Source of the DNA: Cryobacterium adonitolivorans
Lineage (GTDB): Bacteria; Actinomycetota; Actinomycetes; Actinomycetales; Microbacteriaceae
Direction: 5' to 3'
DNA length: 64,000 bases
Assembly (NCBI RefSeq): GCF_004402695.1
Contig: NZ_SOFL01000040.1
Span: 34,768-98,767 of the forward strand
Shown: positions 16,972 through 26,357 of the stretch, piece after piece
Numbering within the stretch: position 1 is the first letter of the stretch
Layout of the letters: each line of letters starts with the position of its first letter
Position numbers and translations under genes: made by a program
Notes under the pieces: generated by a model
Seen by the model: only the letters and a program-made list of their open reading frames with translations
Database searches by the model: none
What the model was told of the DNA's origin: nothing

Positions 16972-17490
16972 GAGCCGACGGCCCGCCCGGATGCGGCGGC
17001 CGCCCTGGTCGCCGCCCTCACCGCCCGGCACCTCACCATCGCCGTGGCGGAGTCCCTGACCGGCGGGCTGCTCGTGGCCGAGCTCGTACGCATTCCCGGA
17101 GCATCCGCCGTCGTCAACGGGGGAGTGGTGGCCTACCAGACCCCGATCAAGCACACGCTGCTGGGCGTGGACGACGTGCTGCTGGCCGAGCATGGCGCCG
17201 TGCACCCCGAGGTCGCCAGGCAGATGGCCACCGGGGTGCGCACCGCGTTGGCGATCGAGGGGCGCCCGGCCGACATCGGCATCTCGACGACCGGGGTGGC
17301 CGGCCCGGACGAACAAGACGGCCAGAGTGTCGGCACGGTCTACCTGGGGCTGTCTTTCGGGGATAAAGTGCGGGCAATATCGGTCAGTCTCACCGGTGAC
17401 CGCTCGGAGATCCGGGCGCAAACCGTCGCGTGCGCGATCGAAGCTGTGTGTCAGCTGATTGAAACCACAAAGCGCCGGATCGCGGAATAG
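16954..17490 (+). CDS. CinA C-terminal-domain protein (PncC-type amidohydrolase family)
   Basis: 178 residues. Only the C-terminal domain of CinA is present, the nicotinamide-mononucleotide deamidase (PncC) type. AVAESLTGGLLVAEL, NGGVVAYQTPIKHTLLGV, and GISTTGVAGPDEQDG are its core motifs. The start is ambiguous: in-frame GTG codons at 16954 and 16966 both lie in the 16-bp repeat, an in-frame TGA is at 16939, and no ribosome-binding site is evident. The gene is the usual partner of pgsA and clgR in this block. Confidence 0.88.
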   Translation: MSRFVREPTARPDAAAALVAALTARHLTIAVAESLTGGLLVAELVRIPGASAVVNGGVVAYQTPIKHTLLGVDDVLLAEHGAVHPEVARQMATGVRTALAIEGRPADIGISTTGVAGPDEQDGQSVGTVYLGLSFGDKVRAISVSLTGDRSEIRAQTVACAIEAVCQLIETTKRRIAE

Positions 17491-17559
17491 TTCCAGTTAC
17501 CGGTGGGTTACAGAACACATATTCACAAGAAAAGTCCAGTCATCCTCGATAATCTGAGG

Positions 17560-17594
17560 TGTCGGATGGATAGAGTACTGTTGGCCATCCGCCA
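17560..17594. promoter_or_regulatory. Inverted repeat in the clgR promoter region
   Basis: TGTCGGATGG (17560-17569) and CCATCCGCCA (17585-17594) match as inverted arms at 9 of 10 positions, separated by 15 bp, in the 165-bp gap before clgR. It could be an operator or an RNA hairpin; ClgR itself is the obvious candidate regulator but this is not its published box as far as I recall. Confidence 0.35.
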
Positions 17595-17655
17595 CACAAA
17601 ACTGACCGGTTGAGTGGGCCCCAGCAGACTAGACAGCACGAAGAAGGAGGTTCCG

Positions 17656-17964
17656 ATGATTCTTGTTCGTCAGGAAATCGGCGATGTGCTCAGGGACTTC
17701 CGCCTGCAGAAGGGTCGCACCCTGCGCCAGGTTGCGAGCAAGGCAAGTGTGGCCCTCGGCTACCTGTCTGAAGTGGAACGCGGTCAGAAGGAAGCCTCAT
17801 CCGAGATTCTTGCTTCGGTCGCTGACGCGCTGGATACACCGATTTCGGTGATCATGCGCGAGGTCGGCGATCGGCTGGCCGTCATCGAGGGAATCGATCG
17901 TTTCCCCGACACCGTACCCGACGAGCTGGTTGCCAAGTTCGACGCCAGCATGATGATGCGCTAA
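17656..17964 (+). CDS. clgR: ClgR-type XRE family transcriptional regulator
   Basis: 102 residues. A single helix-turn-helix (Cro/XRE) domain spans about residues 6-65, with LRQVASKASVALGYLSEVERGQKEASSEIL as the recognition core. This is very close to the actinobacterial ClgR consensus (GRTLR-V-SLGYLSE-ERG-KEASSE). ClgR activates clp protease genes and stress responses in corynebacteria and mycobacteria. The start is chosen for the exact AAGGAGG about 6 nt upstream; an earlier in-frame start would lack one. The C-terminal Ala-like degradation tag seen in some homologues is not present. Confidence 0.9.
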   Translation: MILVRQEIGDVLRDFRLQKGRTLRQVASKASVALGYLSEVERGQKEASSEILASVADALDTPISVIMREVGDRLAVIEGIDRFPDTVPDELVAKFDASMMMR

Positions 17965-18031
17965 TCGGCCGTCTCCACGGCATTGCCGAACCGCGTATCG
18001 CCCGAATAGGTATTGCCCGAGTGAGCACCGC

Positions 18032-18253
18032 ATGCGATTGAGTGAGTTCCGCCAGGCTCTGAAAGACGAGTTCGGCGAGGGCTACGGCCGGGTGCTCACC
18101 CGGGATCTGGTCCTGGGTCCGCTCGGCCGGACCGCCGACCAGGCCCTCGCGGGCGGAGTCCCCGCCCGCGACGTCTGGTTGGCCCTCTGTGCCGAAACGG
18201 ATGTTCCGCAGGGCCGCCGTCACGGCGCCGGGCTTCCTCCGGCCCGCAGCTGA
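18032..18253 (+). CDS. DUF3046 domain protein
   Basis: 73 residues. MRLSEFRQALKDEFGEGYGRVLTRDLVLGPLGRTADQALAGGVPARDVWLALC matches the small DUF3046 family, which is almost always next to recA in Actinobacteria. No catalytic residues and no known function. A terminator hairpin follows 47 bp after its stop, separating the clgR unit from recA. Confidence 0.85.
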   Translation: MRLSEFRQALKDEFGEGYGRVLTRDLVLGPLGRTADQALAGGVPARDVWLALCAETDVPQGRRHGAGLPPARS

Positions 18254-18300
18254 TCCGGTCGCGCCAGCAGCACCCAGACGGAAGCAAACCATGAGCCACC

Positions 18301-18328
18301 AACGGCCCGGCCCTCCAGCCGGGCCGTT
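18301..18328 (+). terminator. Terminator between DUF3046 and recA
   Basis: AACGGCCCGGC and GCCGGGCCGTT form a perfect 11-bp stem with a 6-nt loop; a short T-containing stretch follows. Confidence 0.75.
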
Positions 18329-18367
18329 GCTCGTTTCTGGAGAAGATTCCGACACACCGCACGATCG

Positions 18368-18396
18368 TCGAATGCGTGTTCGGTTCTTGGTAGGCT
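18368..18396 (+). promoter_or_regulatory. SOS box and -10 element of recA
   Basis: TCGAATGCGTGTTCGG (18368-18383) fits the actinobacterial LexA site CGAA-N6-TTCG (14 of 16 bases of the ideal palindrome). TAGGCT at 18391-18396 follows 7 nt later. With a 17-bp spacer the SOS box occupies the -35 region, so LexA would block RNA polymerase directly. The leader to the recA ATG is then about 187 nt. Confidence 0.75.
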
Positions 18397-18589
18397 CCTC
18401 CACAGTAGTAGTCGAAGACGGATTGTCCACCGTCGCGGTGTCTCCCGGCCAGTGTCGGGGGTGCTGCGTACAGTCGCATTCGTCAACGACAACAGCGCAC
18501 CTGCCTTGTCGAGAGCGGTCGCCGGGGTCCTCCCGGTGGCCGAAACGACAGCCTATAGGCGCCACGCGCACGACCCAAAGGAGCACACC

Positions 18590-19732
18590 ATGGCATCAGC
18601 AGCAGACCGCGAGAAGGCACTCGACACCGCGCTCGCCCAAATCGACCGCCAGTTCGGCAAGGGCTCGGTCATGCGCCTCGGCAGCGACGAGCGCGCCCCC
18701 GTCGAGACCATCTCCACCGGGTCGATCGCTTTGGACGTCGCGCTCGGCATAGGCGGACTGCCCCGCGGCCGGATCGTGGAGATCTACGGCCCGGAGTCCT
18801 CGGGTAAGACCACGCTCACCCTGCACGCCATCGCGAACGCGCAGAAGAACGGCGGCATCGCCGCGTTCATCGACGCCGAGCACGCCCTCGATCCCGAATA
18901 CGCCAAGAAGCTCGGCGTCGACATCGATGCCCTCCTTGTCTCCCAGCCCGACACCGGTGAGCAGGCGCTAGAAATCGCCGACATGCTCGTGCGAAGCGGC
19001 TCGATCGACCTGATCGTCATCGACTCCGTCGCCGCGCTCGTACCGCGCGCCGAAATCGAAGGCGAGATGGGTGACTCCCACGTGGGCCTGCAGGCCCGTC
19101 TGATGTCACAGGCGCTCCGCAAGCTCACCGGTGGGCTCAGCCAGACCAACACCACCATGATCTTCATCAACCAACTGCGCGAGAAGATCGGCGTGATGTT
19201 CGGCAGCCCGGAGACCACCGCCGGCGGCAAGGCGCTGAAGTTCTACGCCTCGGTGCGACTGGACATCCGCCGCATCGAGACCCTCAAGGACGGCACCGAA
19301 GCCGTCGGTAACCGCACCAGGGTCAAGGTGGTCAAGAACAAGATGGCGCCGCCGTTCAAGCAGGCCGAATTCGACATCATCTACGGCGTCGGCATCTCCC
19401 GCGAGGGCAGCCTGATCGACTTCGGAGTCGACCAGGGCATCGTCAAGAAGTCCGGCGCCTGGTACACCTACGACGGCGACCAGCTCGGCCAGGGCAAGGA
19501 AAACTCCCGCAACTTCCTGCTGCGCAACGCCGACATGGCCAACGAGATCGAAACCAAGATCAAGAACAAGCTCGGCGTGGGCGCCGAGGGCAAGGCCGCA
19601 AAGAAGGCCACCGACGACGCCGCCACAGCGGCAGCGGCAGCTGCGGCCGCGGCAACGGGTGCGGCTACCGGCACCGACGGTGCCAAGGTCCCGTCCATCG
19701 CGTCCAAGGCCGCCGCACGCAAGGGCGCCTAG
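18590..19732 (+). CDS. recA: Recombinase RecA
   Basis: 380 residues. Strand-exchange protein and LexA co-protease. Walker [10 protein letters not shown] at residues 67-75, the DNA-binding loops ([23 protein letters not shown]) and [14 protein letters not shown] are all canonical. No intein is present, unlike some mycobacteria. The tail from about residue 335 is Ala/Lys-rich and acidic-poor. The ATG at 18590 has AAAGGAG 6-7 nt upstream. recX follows 5 bp after the stop, and an SOS box lies upstream. Confidence 0.98.
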   Translation: MASAADREKALDTALAQIDRQFGKGSVMRLGSDERAPVETISTGSIALDVALGIGGLPRGRIVEIYGPESSGKTTLTLHAIANAQKNGGIAAFIDAEHALDPEYAKKLGVDIDALLVSQPDTGEQALEIADMLVRSGSIDLIVIDSVAALVPRAEIEGEMGDSHVGLQARLMSQALRKLTGGLSQTNTTMIFINQLREKIGVMFGSPETTAGGKALKFYASVRLDIRRIETLKDGTEAVGNRTRVKVVKNKMAPPFKQAEFDIIYGVGISREGSLIDFGVDQGIVKKSGAWYTYDGDQLGQGKENSRNFLLRNADMANEIETKIKNKLGVGAEGKAAKKATDDAATAAAAAAAAATGAATGTDGAKVPSIASKAAARKGA

Positions 19733-19737
19733 CCGTC

Positions 19738-20367
19738 ATGGTTCACTTCGAACCCTCGCGCGGTAAAGCCGGTGCCGGCTCGGCGGCCGACCGGGAAAGC
19801 CTCGCCCCGGTGACGTACCTGCCGGGGGCGAGCCCCGCGGAGCAGGCCGATGACGCCGCGGACGACGCAGCCGAGGAGCGCGAACACGCGGAGAAGCTGC
19901 TCCTGCGGCGGCTCCGCGGCCGGTCCCTCTCGATCGTCGAGGCCCAGAAGCTGCTGCGGTCCACCGAGATCGACGAGGTGGCCGTGCAGGAGATCCTCGA
20001 ACGCTTCACCGAGCTGCACTACCTCGACGAGGAGAAGCTCGCCGACCAGATCATGCACAGCCACCACGAACGCAAGGGCCTGGGCCGCAGCGGCGTGGGC
20101 GCCGAGATGCGCCAACGCGGGCTCGATGCCGAGTTGATCGCCGAGAAGCTCGAGGAGATGCCGGACGACGAGGCCGAACGGGCGACCGAACTGGCGCTCA
20201 AGCGCGTGCAGCAGCTGGACAGGTTCGACGATGCCACCATCGATCGCCGGCTCACCGGATTCCTGATGCGCAAAGGGTACGCCTCCTCGGTGGTGCGCGA
20301 CGCCGTCAAGGCCGCTCTCGCGTCCCGGCGGGGTTCCGGCCGCGCGTCCACCGTGCGGTTCCGGTAA
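19738..20367 (+). CDS. recX: Regulatory protein RecX
   Basis: 209 residues. An inhibitor of RecA filament activity, built of helical three-helix repeats. LLLRRLRGRSLSIVEAQKLL, FTELHYLDEEKLADQIMHSH and GVGAEMRQRGLDAELIAEKLE align with successive repeats of the family. The first about 45 residues are a non-conserved acidic leader, so the true start could be a little downstream. It is 5 bp behind recA and shares its transcript. Confidence 0.9.
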   Translation: MVHFEPSRGKAGAGSAADRESLAPVTYLPGASPAEQADDAADDAAEEREHAEKLLLRRLRGRSLSIVEAQKLLRSTEIDEVAVQEILERFTELHYLDEEKLADQIMHSHHERKGLGRSGVGAEMRQRGLDAELIAEKLEEMPDDEAERATELALKRVQQLDRFDDATIDRRLTGFLMRKGYASSVVRDAVKAALASRRGSGRASTVRFR

Positions 20368-20426
20368 CTGTGGGGTTCTTCGCTTCAGGTGAGACCGGTC
20401 GCGCGCACGCGTAAGCTGAGGTAACT

Positions 20427-22106
20427 ATGAGCAGCGTCACCGCACCGTCCCTCGCCACCCCGTCATCCCTCGACCCGTCGCCGCACAGCGCGACAGTGAT
20501 CGCACCGTCCTCGGCGGCGAGGGATGACGAGGGCCGGGCCCGCACCTACGAGGTGCGCACCTTCGGCTGCCAGATGAACGTGCACGACTCCGAGCGGCTC
20601 AGCGGCTCCCTCGAGGCGGCCGGCTACGTCTCGGCGGCCGGCGCCGAGGCCGACATCGTCGTGATCAACACCTGCGCGGTGCGGGAGAACGCCGACAACA
20701 AGCTCTACGGCAACCTCGGTTACCTCGCCTCGGTGAAGCGCAAGCACGCCGGCATGCAGATCGCGGTCGGCGGCTGCCTGGCCCAGAAGGACAAGGCCAC
20801 GATCCTGGCCAAGGCCCCGTGGGTGGACGTGGTGTTCGGCACCCACAACATGGGGTCGCTGCCCAGCCTGCTCGAGCGCGCCCGGCACAACGGCGAGGCC
20901 CAGCTGGAGATCCTGGAATCCCTGGAAACCTTCCCGTCCACCCTGCCGACCAAGCGCGACTCGAGCTACAGCGGCTGGGTCTCCATCTCGGTCGGGTGCA
21001 ACAACACCTGCACCTTCTGCATCGTGCCCGCACTCCGGGGCAAGGAGAAAGACCGCCGCCCCGGCGAAATCCTCGCAGAAATTCAGGCCCTCGTCGACGA
21101 CGGCGCCATCGAGGTGACCCTGCTCGGCCAGAACGTGAACTCCTACGGGGTGGAGTTCGGCGACAGGCTCGCGTTCGGCAAGCTGCTGCGCGCGGCCGGC
21201 CAGATCGAGGGACTCGAACGCATCCGCTTCACCAGCCCGCACCCCGCCGCGTTCACCGACGACGTCATCGATGCCATGGCCGAGACCCCCGCCGTGATGC
21301 CCCAGCTGCACATGCCGCTGCAGTCCGGCTCCAACAGGGTGCTCAAGGCCATGCGCCGCTCCTACCGGTCCACCAAGTTCCTCGGCATCCTCGAGCGCGT
21401 GCGGGCGCAGATGCCCGACGCGGCGATCAGCACCGACATCATCGTCGGCTTCCCCGGCGAGACCGAGGAGGACTTCCTCGAGACCATGCGGGTCGTCGAG
21501 GAGTCAAGATTCGCCACGGCCTTCACTTTCCAGTACTCCATCCGGCCGGGCACCCCGGCGGCCACCATGGCCGACCAGGTGCCCAAAGCCGTGGTGCAGG
21601 ACCGCTACGAACGGCTGATCGCCCTGCAGGAGCGGATCTCCTGGGAAGAGAACCGCGCCATCATCGGCCGCGAGGTCGAACTCCTCGTCGCCAACGGTGA
21701 GGGTCGCAAGGATGCCGACACCCACCGGCTCAGCGGGCGCGCCCCCGACAGCCGGCTCGTGCATTTCGACGTGCCCGCCGGCTCCGGCCTGCCCCGTCCC
21801 GGCGATATGGTCACAGTGACCGTCACCCAGGCCGCACCGTTCCACCTCATCGCCGACTCCGTCGACCAGGCGCCGCTGCGCATCCGCCGCACCATTGCCG
21901 GGGACGCCTGGGACCGGGAGCAGGCCGAGTCCTGCGGGGTGCCCGCCTCGGCGGGGACGACCGGCAGCGCGGTCTCGTTGGGCCTGCCGACACTGCGGGT
22001 GGGCGGGCCCAGCCTCACCCTGTCCAACCTCAGCCAGCACGCCGCTACCGGGCACGGCGGCGCCACGACGATCCCGATCTACCCGGTCGACGACGCGGAA
22101 CGCTAG
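20427..22106 (+). CDS. miaB: tRNA-2-methylthio-N6-dimethylallyladenosine synthase
   Basis: 559 residues. A radical-SAM methylthiotransferase acting on i6A37 in tRNA. Domains in order: an N-terminal UPF0004 domain with cluster cysteines ([31 protein letters not shown]), the radical-[14 protein letters not shown] motif, and a TRAM domain ending near residue 480. The last about 75 residues are a non-conserved Gly/Ala/Pro tail. A start-proximal TAACT/TAAGCT lies just upstream. miaA begins 7 bp after the stop, so miaB-miaA is an operon performing consecutive steps in reverse gene order. Confidence 0.96.
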   Translation: MSSVTAPSLATPSSLDPSPHSATVIAPSSAARDDEGRARTYEVRTFGCQMNVHDSERLSGSLEAAGYVSAAGAEADIVVINTCAVRENADNKLYGNLGYLASVKRKHAGMQIAVGGCLAQKDKATILAKAPWVDVVFGTHNMGSLPSLLERARHNGEAQLEILESLETFPSTLPTKRDSSYSGWVSISVGCNNTCTFCIVPALRGKEKDRRPGEILAEIQALVDDGAIEVTLLGQNVNSYGVEFGDRLAFGKLLRAAGQIEGLERIRFTSPHPAAFTDDVIDAMAETPAVMPQLHMPLQSGSNRVLKAMRRSYRSTKFLGILERVRAQMPDAAISTDIIVGFPGETEEDFLETMRVVEESRFATAFTFQYSIRPGTPAATMADQVPKAVVQDRYERLIALQERISWEENRAIIGREVELLVANGEGRKDADTHRLSGRAPDSRLVHFDVPAGSGLPRPGDMVTVTVTQAAPFHLIADSVDQAPLRIRRTIAGDAWDREQAESCGVPASAGTTGSAVSLGLPTLRVGGPSLTLSNLSQHAATGHGGATTIPIYPVDDAER

Positions 22107-22112
22107 GACCCG

Positions 22113-23021
22113 GTGCTCGTTGTCATCGTCGGACCGACCGGTACCGGCAAATCCGAGCTGTCCCTGGACATCGCCGAACGGCTGATCACGGCCGGCCGGC
22201 CGGCCGAGATCGTGAACGCCGACGCGATGCAGCTGTACCGGGGCATGGACATCGGCACCGCCAAGCTCGCTCCCGCCGAGCGCCGCGGGGTCCCGCACCA
22301 TCTGTTGGACGTGCTCGACGTGGCCGACGAGGCCACCGTCGCCCGCTACCAGGTGGAGGCCCGCGCCGCCATCGCCGGCATCATCGAGCGCGGCGCCGTA
22401 CCCATCCTCGTCGGCGGGTCCGGCCTCTACGTGTCCTCCGTCGTCTACGACTTCCAGTTTCCCGGCACCGACCCGGTGCTCCGCGCCCGTCTCGAGGCCG
22501 AGCTCGTGGAGCAGGGCCCCGGCCTGATGTATGACCGGCTGAAGGCCCTCGACCCCGGCGCAGCGGCCCGCATCGGCGCCAGCAACGGCCGTCGGCTCGT
22601 GCGAGCCCTCGAGGTCGTCGAGCTCACCGGGGCTCCGCACGCCGCGGTGCTGCCCGGCGACCCGGTCTACTGGATGCCCGCCGTCACGCTCGGGCTGCGC
22701 CTGCCACGCGAGGTCCTCACCCCGCGTCTGGATGCCCGGGTAGACCGCATGTGGACGGCCGGACTCGTCGAGGAGGTGCGCGGCCTCATCCCCGCGGGAC
22801 TGGAAGGCGGCGTCACGGCCAGCCGGGCCATCGGCTACGCCCAGGCCCTCGGCCAGGTGCGCGGCACCGTGTCGCAGGCGGATGCCGTCGAGGCGACCCA
22901 GCAACTCACCCGGCGGTATGCCCGTCGTCAGGTGAGCTGGTTCAAACGTGACCCGCACACCCACTGGATCGACGCCGACGACGCGGACCGCGTCGACCAG
23001 GCCGCCAGCCACCTGCCCTGA
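22113..23021 (+). CDS. miaA: tRNA dimethylallyltransferase
   Basis: 302 residues. Transfers the isopentenyl group to A37, making the substrate of Mia[12 protein letters not shown] (residues 6-16) is the P-loop, [17 protein letters not shown] the active-site loop with the catalytic aspartate, and ASRAIGYAQ and [14 protein letters not shown] complete the family pattern. The GTG start at 22113 is 7 bp after miaB. dapF starts 39 bp after its stop behind its own leaderless promoter. Confidence 0.95.
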   Translation: MLVVIVGPTGTGKSELSLDIAERLITAGRPAEIVNADAMQLYRGMDIGTAKLAPAERRGVPHHLLDVLDVADEATVARYQVEARAAIAGIIERGAVPILVGGSGLYVSSVVYDFQFPGTDPVLRARLEAELVEQGPGLMYDRLKALDPGAAARIGASNGRRLVRALEVVELTGAPHAAVLPGDPVYWMPAVTLGLRLPREVLTPRLDARVDRMWTAGLVEEVRGLIPAGLEGGVTASRAIGYAQALGQVRGTVSQADAVEATQQLTRRYARRQVSWFKRDPHTHWIDADDADRVDQAASHLP

Positions 23022-23047
23022 CGCAAGAGCCTGTAGGCCCGAGTCCC

Positions 23048-23053
23048 TAAACT
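23048..23053 (+). promoter_or_regulatory. -10 element of leaderless dapF
   Basis: TAAACT ends exactly 7 nt before the ATG at 23060, putting the transcription start on the A of the start codon. Confidence 0.6.
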
Positions 23054-23059
23054 GGGACC

Positions 23060-23941
23060 ATGGGCATCGATCTCACGTTCACCAAGGGCCACGGCACCGG
23101 CAACGACTTCGTGCTGTTCGCCGACCCCGACGGCTTGCTGACGCTCACCCCGGAGCAGATCCAGGGCATCTGCGACCGCCAGTTCGGCGTCGGCGCCGAC
23201 GGCATCATCCGCGCCGTACGCTCGGCCAACCTCAACGCGGGCGCCGCTGCCCTCGCCGAAGACGACGGCGCCGAATGGTTCATGGACTACTGGAACGCCG
23301 ACGGCACGGTCTCGGAGATGTGCGGCAACGGCATCCGCGTGTACACCCGGTTCCTGCTCGAACAGGGACTCGTCGACCTCGGCCCCGGCGACACCCTTCC
23401 GATCGGCACCCGCAGCGGCGTGCGCGACGTGCAGCGCAACGCCACCGGCTACCAGGTGGACCTCGGCCGCTGGCGGCTGGAGCCGGGGGAGACCCTGGTG
23501 CGTGCCAAGAACCTCGCCGTGGCCCGCCCCGGCCTCGGCATCAACGTGGGCAACCCGCACGTTGTGGTGGCCCTCGCCGACGAAGACGAGCTCGAGAGCG
23601 CCGACCTGACCTTCATCCCGCAGCTGGACCCCGAGCCCGCCGACGGCGCCAACGTGGAGTTCGTGCTGCCGCACGACCCGCTGGTCGTCGACGGCGTCGG
23701 CCGCATCCGGATGCGCGTGCACGAACGCGGCAGCGGCGAGACCCTCTCCTGCGGCACCGGCGCCGTCGCCGCGGCCCTGGCCACCCGGCACTGGGCCGGC
23801 CAGGGAGCGCCGAACCAGTGGCGCGTCGAGGTTCCCGGCGGTGTGCTGGGCGTGCGGATGTTCCCCACCGAAGACGGCGAGCACGTCTCGCTCTCCGGCC
23901 CCGCGACCTTAGTCTTCGACGGCACCCTCAAGCTCGCGTAA
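23060..23941 (+). CDS. dapF: Diaminopimelate epimerase
   Basis: 293 residues. Interconverts LL- and meso-DAP without a cofactor using two cysteines. They are C88 in [10 protein letters not shown] and C231 in [12 protein letters not shown], in the two mirror-image halves of the fold. The opening [10 protein letters not shown] (residues 11-20) is typical. With dapA and dapB it supplies meso-DAP/lysine. An elaborate hairpin separates it from the convergent methyltransferase gene. Confidence 0.96.
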   Translation: MGIDLTFTKGHGTGNDFVLFADPDGLLTLTPEQIQGICDRQFGVGADGIIRAVRSANLNAGAAALAEDDGAEWFMDYWNADGTVSEMCGNGIRVYTRFLLEQGLVDLGPGDTLPIGTRSGVRDVQRNATGYQVDLGRWRLEPGETLVRAKNLAVARPGLGINVGNPHVVVALADEDELESADLTFIPQLDPEPADGANVEFVLPHDPLVVDGVGRIRMRVHERGSGETLSCGTGAVAAALATRHWAGQGAPNQWRVEVPGGVLGVRMFPTEDGEHVSLSGPATLVFDGTLKLA

Positions 23942-23946
23942 CACTC

Positions 23947-24009
23947 TCGCGAACCGTGAGTTAAGCACCGAAAACCCTCGGGTTTAGGGGCTTAGCTCAC
24001 AGTTCGCGG
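23947..24009. terminator. Nested bidirectional hairpin between dapF and a methyltransferase gene
   Basis: Outer arms of 19 nt (from 23948 and from 23991) match at 17 of 19 positions; the loop contains a perfect inner hairpin, AAACCC-TC-GGGTTT. The structure sits between convergent stops and would work in both directions, but lacks a T-run. Confidence 0.65.
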
Positions 24010-24013
24010 GGGG

Positions 24014-24640
24014 TCAGGCGGGTTTGTGGGCCTGGAGGATGCGGAAGCCCTTGTCCGTGGCGTAACGGGAGACCTCGAGTGCGCCGGGGAGCTGGGCGCC
24101 GGGGAACTCCTCGGCGAGCCAGCGCTGCAGCGAATCGGAGCCGAGGTTGCGCTGCACGACGAGCCAGGCATCCGTGCCGGACTTCAGGCGCGGCAGCCAG
24201 TGCTCGAGCATCGTGTGCAACTCTGCCTTGCCCACCCGGATCGGCGGATTCGACCAGATGCCGGCGAACACCACGGAATCGGGAACATCCGCCGGCAGGA
24301 CGGCGTTGATGTTCGTGAGCCCCAGGTCGGCGGCGTTCATCCGCACCAGTTCGAGAGCTCGCTCGTTGACGTCGACGGCCCAGACCGTGGCTGTCGGATC
24401 GGCCAGTGCCAGGTGCAGGCTGATCGGGCCCCAGCCACAACCTAGGTCCAGCACATCTCCGCCGCCGGAGGGCAGCGGAGCCTCGCGCATCAGCACCTTG
24501 GTGCCGGTATCGATGTGCTCGGGGGAGAAAATCGCGTTCGCGGTGGTGACCTCGCGGATTGCTCCGGCGATCTTCACGGTGATCTTCCGCAATTTCAGGT
24601 CGCTGCCCGGAGTCGACGAGAAATAGTGTTCGGAAGCCAT
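24014..24640 (-). CDS. Class I SAM-dependent methyltransferase (RsmC-like)
   Basis: 208 residues. VLDLGCGWGPISLHLA (residues about 64-79) is the SAM-binding motif I, AVDVNERALELVRMNA motif II, and IWSNPPIRVG contains the NPP(Y/F)-type tetrapeptide typical of N-methyltransferases acting on guanine or adenine in rRNA. It matches the catalytic half of RsmC (16S rRNA G1207), without the N-terminal pseudo-domain. Target is an inference. It is divergent from hflX with only 41 bp between the start codons, and both appear leaderless. Confidence 0.82.
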   Translation of the reverse strand: MASEHYFSSTPGSDLKLRKITVKIAGAIREVTTANAIFSPEHIDTGTKVLMREAPLPSGGGDVLDLGCGWGPISLHLALADPTATVWAVDVNERALELVRMNAADLGLTNINAVLPADVPDSVVFAGIWSNPPIRVGKAELHTMLEHWLPRLKSGTDAWLVVQRNLGSDSLQRWLAEEFPGAQLPGALEVSRYATDKGFRILQAHKPA

Positions 24641-24646
24641 ACAGCG

Positions 24647-24652
24647 AACTTA
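24647..24652 (-). promoter_or_regulatory. -10 element of leaderless methyltransferase gene
   Basis: TAAGTT on the minus strand ends 7 nt before the ATG at 24640. It sits back to back with the hflX -10 in a 41-bp gap. Confidence 0.55.
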
Positions 24653-24668
24653 TCGAAAAAAGAGGAAC

Positions 24669-24674
24669 TAGAGT
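24669..24674 (+). promoter_or_regulatory. -10 element of leaderless hflX
   Basis: TAGAGT ends 8 nt before the ATG at 24682. The two divergent -10 hexamers are separated by only 16 bp. Confidence 0.5.
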
Positions 24675-24681
24675 TAAAGCA

Positions 24682-26226
24682 ATGACTGATATAAACGCTC
24701 CACACGATGGCGATGACGATGTAGTTGCGCGCGTGTTGGCCAGCGCCGAGAGCCGGTCCTCCGGCTACTCGCTATTCGCGAGCGGATCGGCGCAGGCCCT
24801 CTCGGCACGCCCGGCCAGCGGCGGTTTCGACGGCGGCGACCACGACGGCGAACAGACCGAGCGTGAAGACCGCAATGCCCTGCGCCGCGTCGGCGGGCTC
24901 TCCACCGAACTGCAGGACGTCACCGAGGTTGAATACCGCCAGCTGCGCCTGGAAAACGTCGTTCTGATCGGCGTCTACTCCGCCCGCAGCCTGCTCGACG
25001 CCGAGAACTCCATGCGCGAGCTCGCCGCCCTGGCCGAAACCGCCGGGGCCACGGTGCTCGACGGCCTGCTGCAGCGCCGCGCCACCCCCGACCCCAGCAC
25101 CTACCTCGGCAAGGGCAAGGCCCTCGAACTCGCCTCCATCGTGGCGGCGCTCGGCGCCGACACCGTGATCGCCGACACCGAGCTCGCGCCCAGCCAGCGG
25201 CGCGCGCTGGAGGATGTGGTCAAGGTGAAGGTCATCGACCGCACAGCCGTGATCCTGGACATCTTCAGCCAGCACGCCAAGAGCCGGGAGGGCAAGGCCC
25301 AGGTCGAACTCGCCCAGCTCGCCTACCTGCTTCCCCGCCTCCGCGGCTGGGGCGACTCGATGTCGCGCCAGGCCGGTGGCCAGGTCGGTGGCGCCGGCGC
25401 CGGCATGGGCTCGCGTGGACCCGGTGAGACGAAGATCGAACTCGACCGTCGTCGCATCCACACCCGGATGTCACGGCTGCGTAAGCAGATGGTGGAGATG
25501 AAGCCCGCCCGCGAGGCCAAGCGCGCCAACCGCAAGCGCAACGCGGTGCCCTCTGTCGCGATCGTCGGGTACACCAACGCCGGCAAGTCCAGCCTGCTCA
25601 ACCGCATCACCAAGGCCGGCGTGCTCGTGGAGAACTCCCTCTTCGCCACCCTCGACGCCACAGTGCGGAAGTCCACCACGGCCGACGGCCGGTTGTACAC
25701 CTTCACCGACACCGTCGGTTTTGTGCGCAACCTGCCGCACCAGTTGGTGGAGGCGTTCCGCTCCACCCTCGAGGAGGTCGCAGACTCCGACGTCATCATC
25801 CACGTCGTCGACGCGTCACATCCCGACCCGGCCAGCCAGCTGGCAACGGTCCGCGAGGTCGTCGGCGAGGTTGGCGCCAGCGACATCCCCGAACTGGTCG
25901 TGTTCAACAAGAGCGACCTGGTCAGCGAGGATGACCGCCTCGTGTTGCGTGGCCTCGCGCCCAAGGCGATCTTCGTGTCCGCCCGCACCGGCGAGGGCAT
26001 CGAAGCCGTGCTCGAGGCCATCGAAACCTTGCTCCCGCGCCCGGAGATCCGCCTGGACCTGCTGATCCCCTACGACCGCGGCGACCTCATCCCGATCCTG
26101 CACGAGCAGGGCAAGGTGCTGGCGCTCGACTACGCCGAGACCGGCACCCTCGTCACCGCCCTGGTATCACCCGGTATCGAGGCCCAGTTCACCCCGTTCG
26201 TGGTGACACCGGCCATCGCCGGCTGA
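24682..26226 (+). CDS. hflX: GTPase HflX
   Basis: 514 residues. A ribosome-associated GTPase that splits stalled or hibernating 70S ribosomes. The N-terminal domain has the glycine-rich ATP-binding region (GGQVGGAGAGMGSRGPGETKIELDRR) and the coiled-coil helix after it. The G domain starts about residue 294 with GYTNAGKSSLLN (G1), DTVGFVRNLP (G3) and VFNKSDL (G4). Its length is typical for actinobacteria, with an extended N-terminus. A terminator-like hairpin follows 16 bp after the stop. Confidence 0.95.
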   Translation: MTDINAPHDGDDDVVARVLASAESRSSGYSLFASGSAQALSARPASGGFDGGDHDGEQTEREDRNALRRVGGLSTELQDVTEVEYRQLRLENVVLIGVYSARSLLDAENSMRELAALAETAGATVLDGLLQRRATPDPSTYLGKGKALELASIVAALGADTVIADTELAPSQRRALEDVVKVKVIDRTAVILDIFSQHAKSREGKAQVELAQLAYLLPRLRGWGDSMSRQAGGQVGGAGAGMGSRGPGETKIELDRRRIHTRMSRLRKQMVEMKPAREAKRANRKRNAVPSVAIVGYTNAGKSSLLNRITKAGVLVENSLFATLDATVRKSTTADGRLYTFTDTVGFVRNLPHQLVEAFRSTLEEVADSDVIIHVVDASHPDPASQLATVREVVGEVGASDIPELVVFNKSDLVSEDDRLVLRGLAPKAIFVSARTGEGIEAVLEAIETLLPRPEIRLDLLIPYDRGDLIPILHEQGKVLALDYAETGTLVTALVSPGIEAQFTPFVVTPAIAG

Positions 26227-26242
26227 CCCGTTCACGCCCGCT

Positions 26243-26281
26243 GGGCGGCACCCGCATCCGTCACCGGAGCGAGTGCCGCCC
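26243..26281 (+). terminator. Hairpin terminator after hflX
   Basis: GGGCGGCAC (26243-26251) pairs perfectly with GTGCCGCCC (26273-26281), with a 21-nt loop. A second weaker GC hairpin follows at about 26294-26310. Confidence 0.6.
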
Positions 26282-26357
26282 GCTGTCGTTAACGGGCGGT
26301 TTGTGCCGCCGAACGTAACATTCGGCCATGCGACTGTGCCGCACGAATGCCCGTTGT

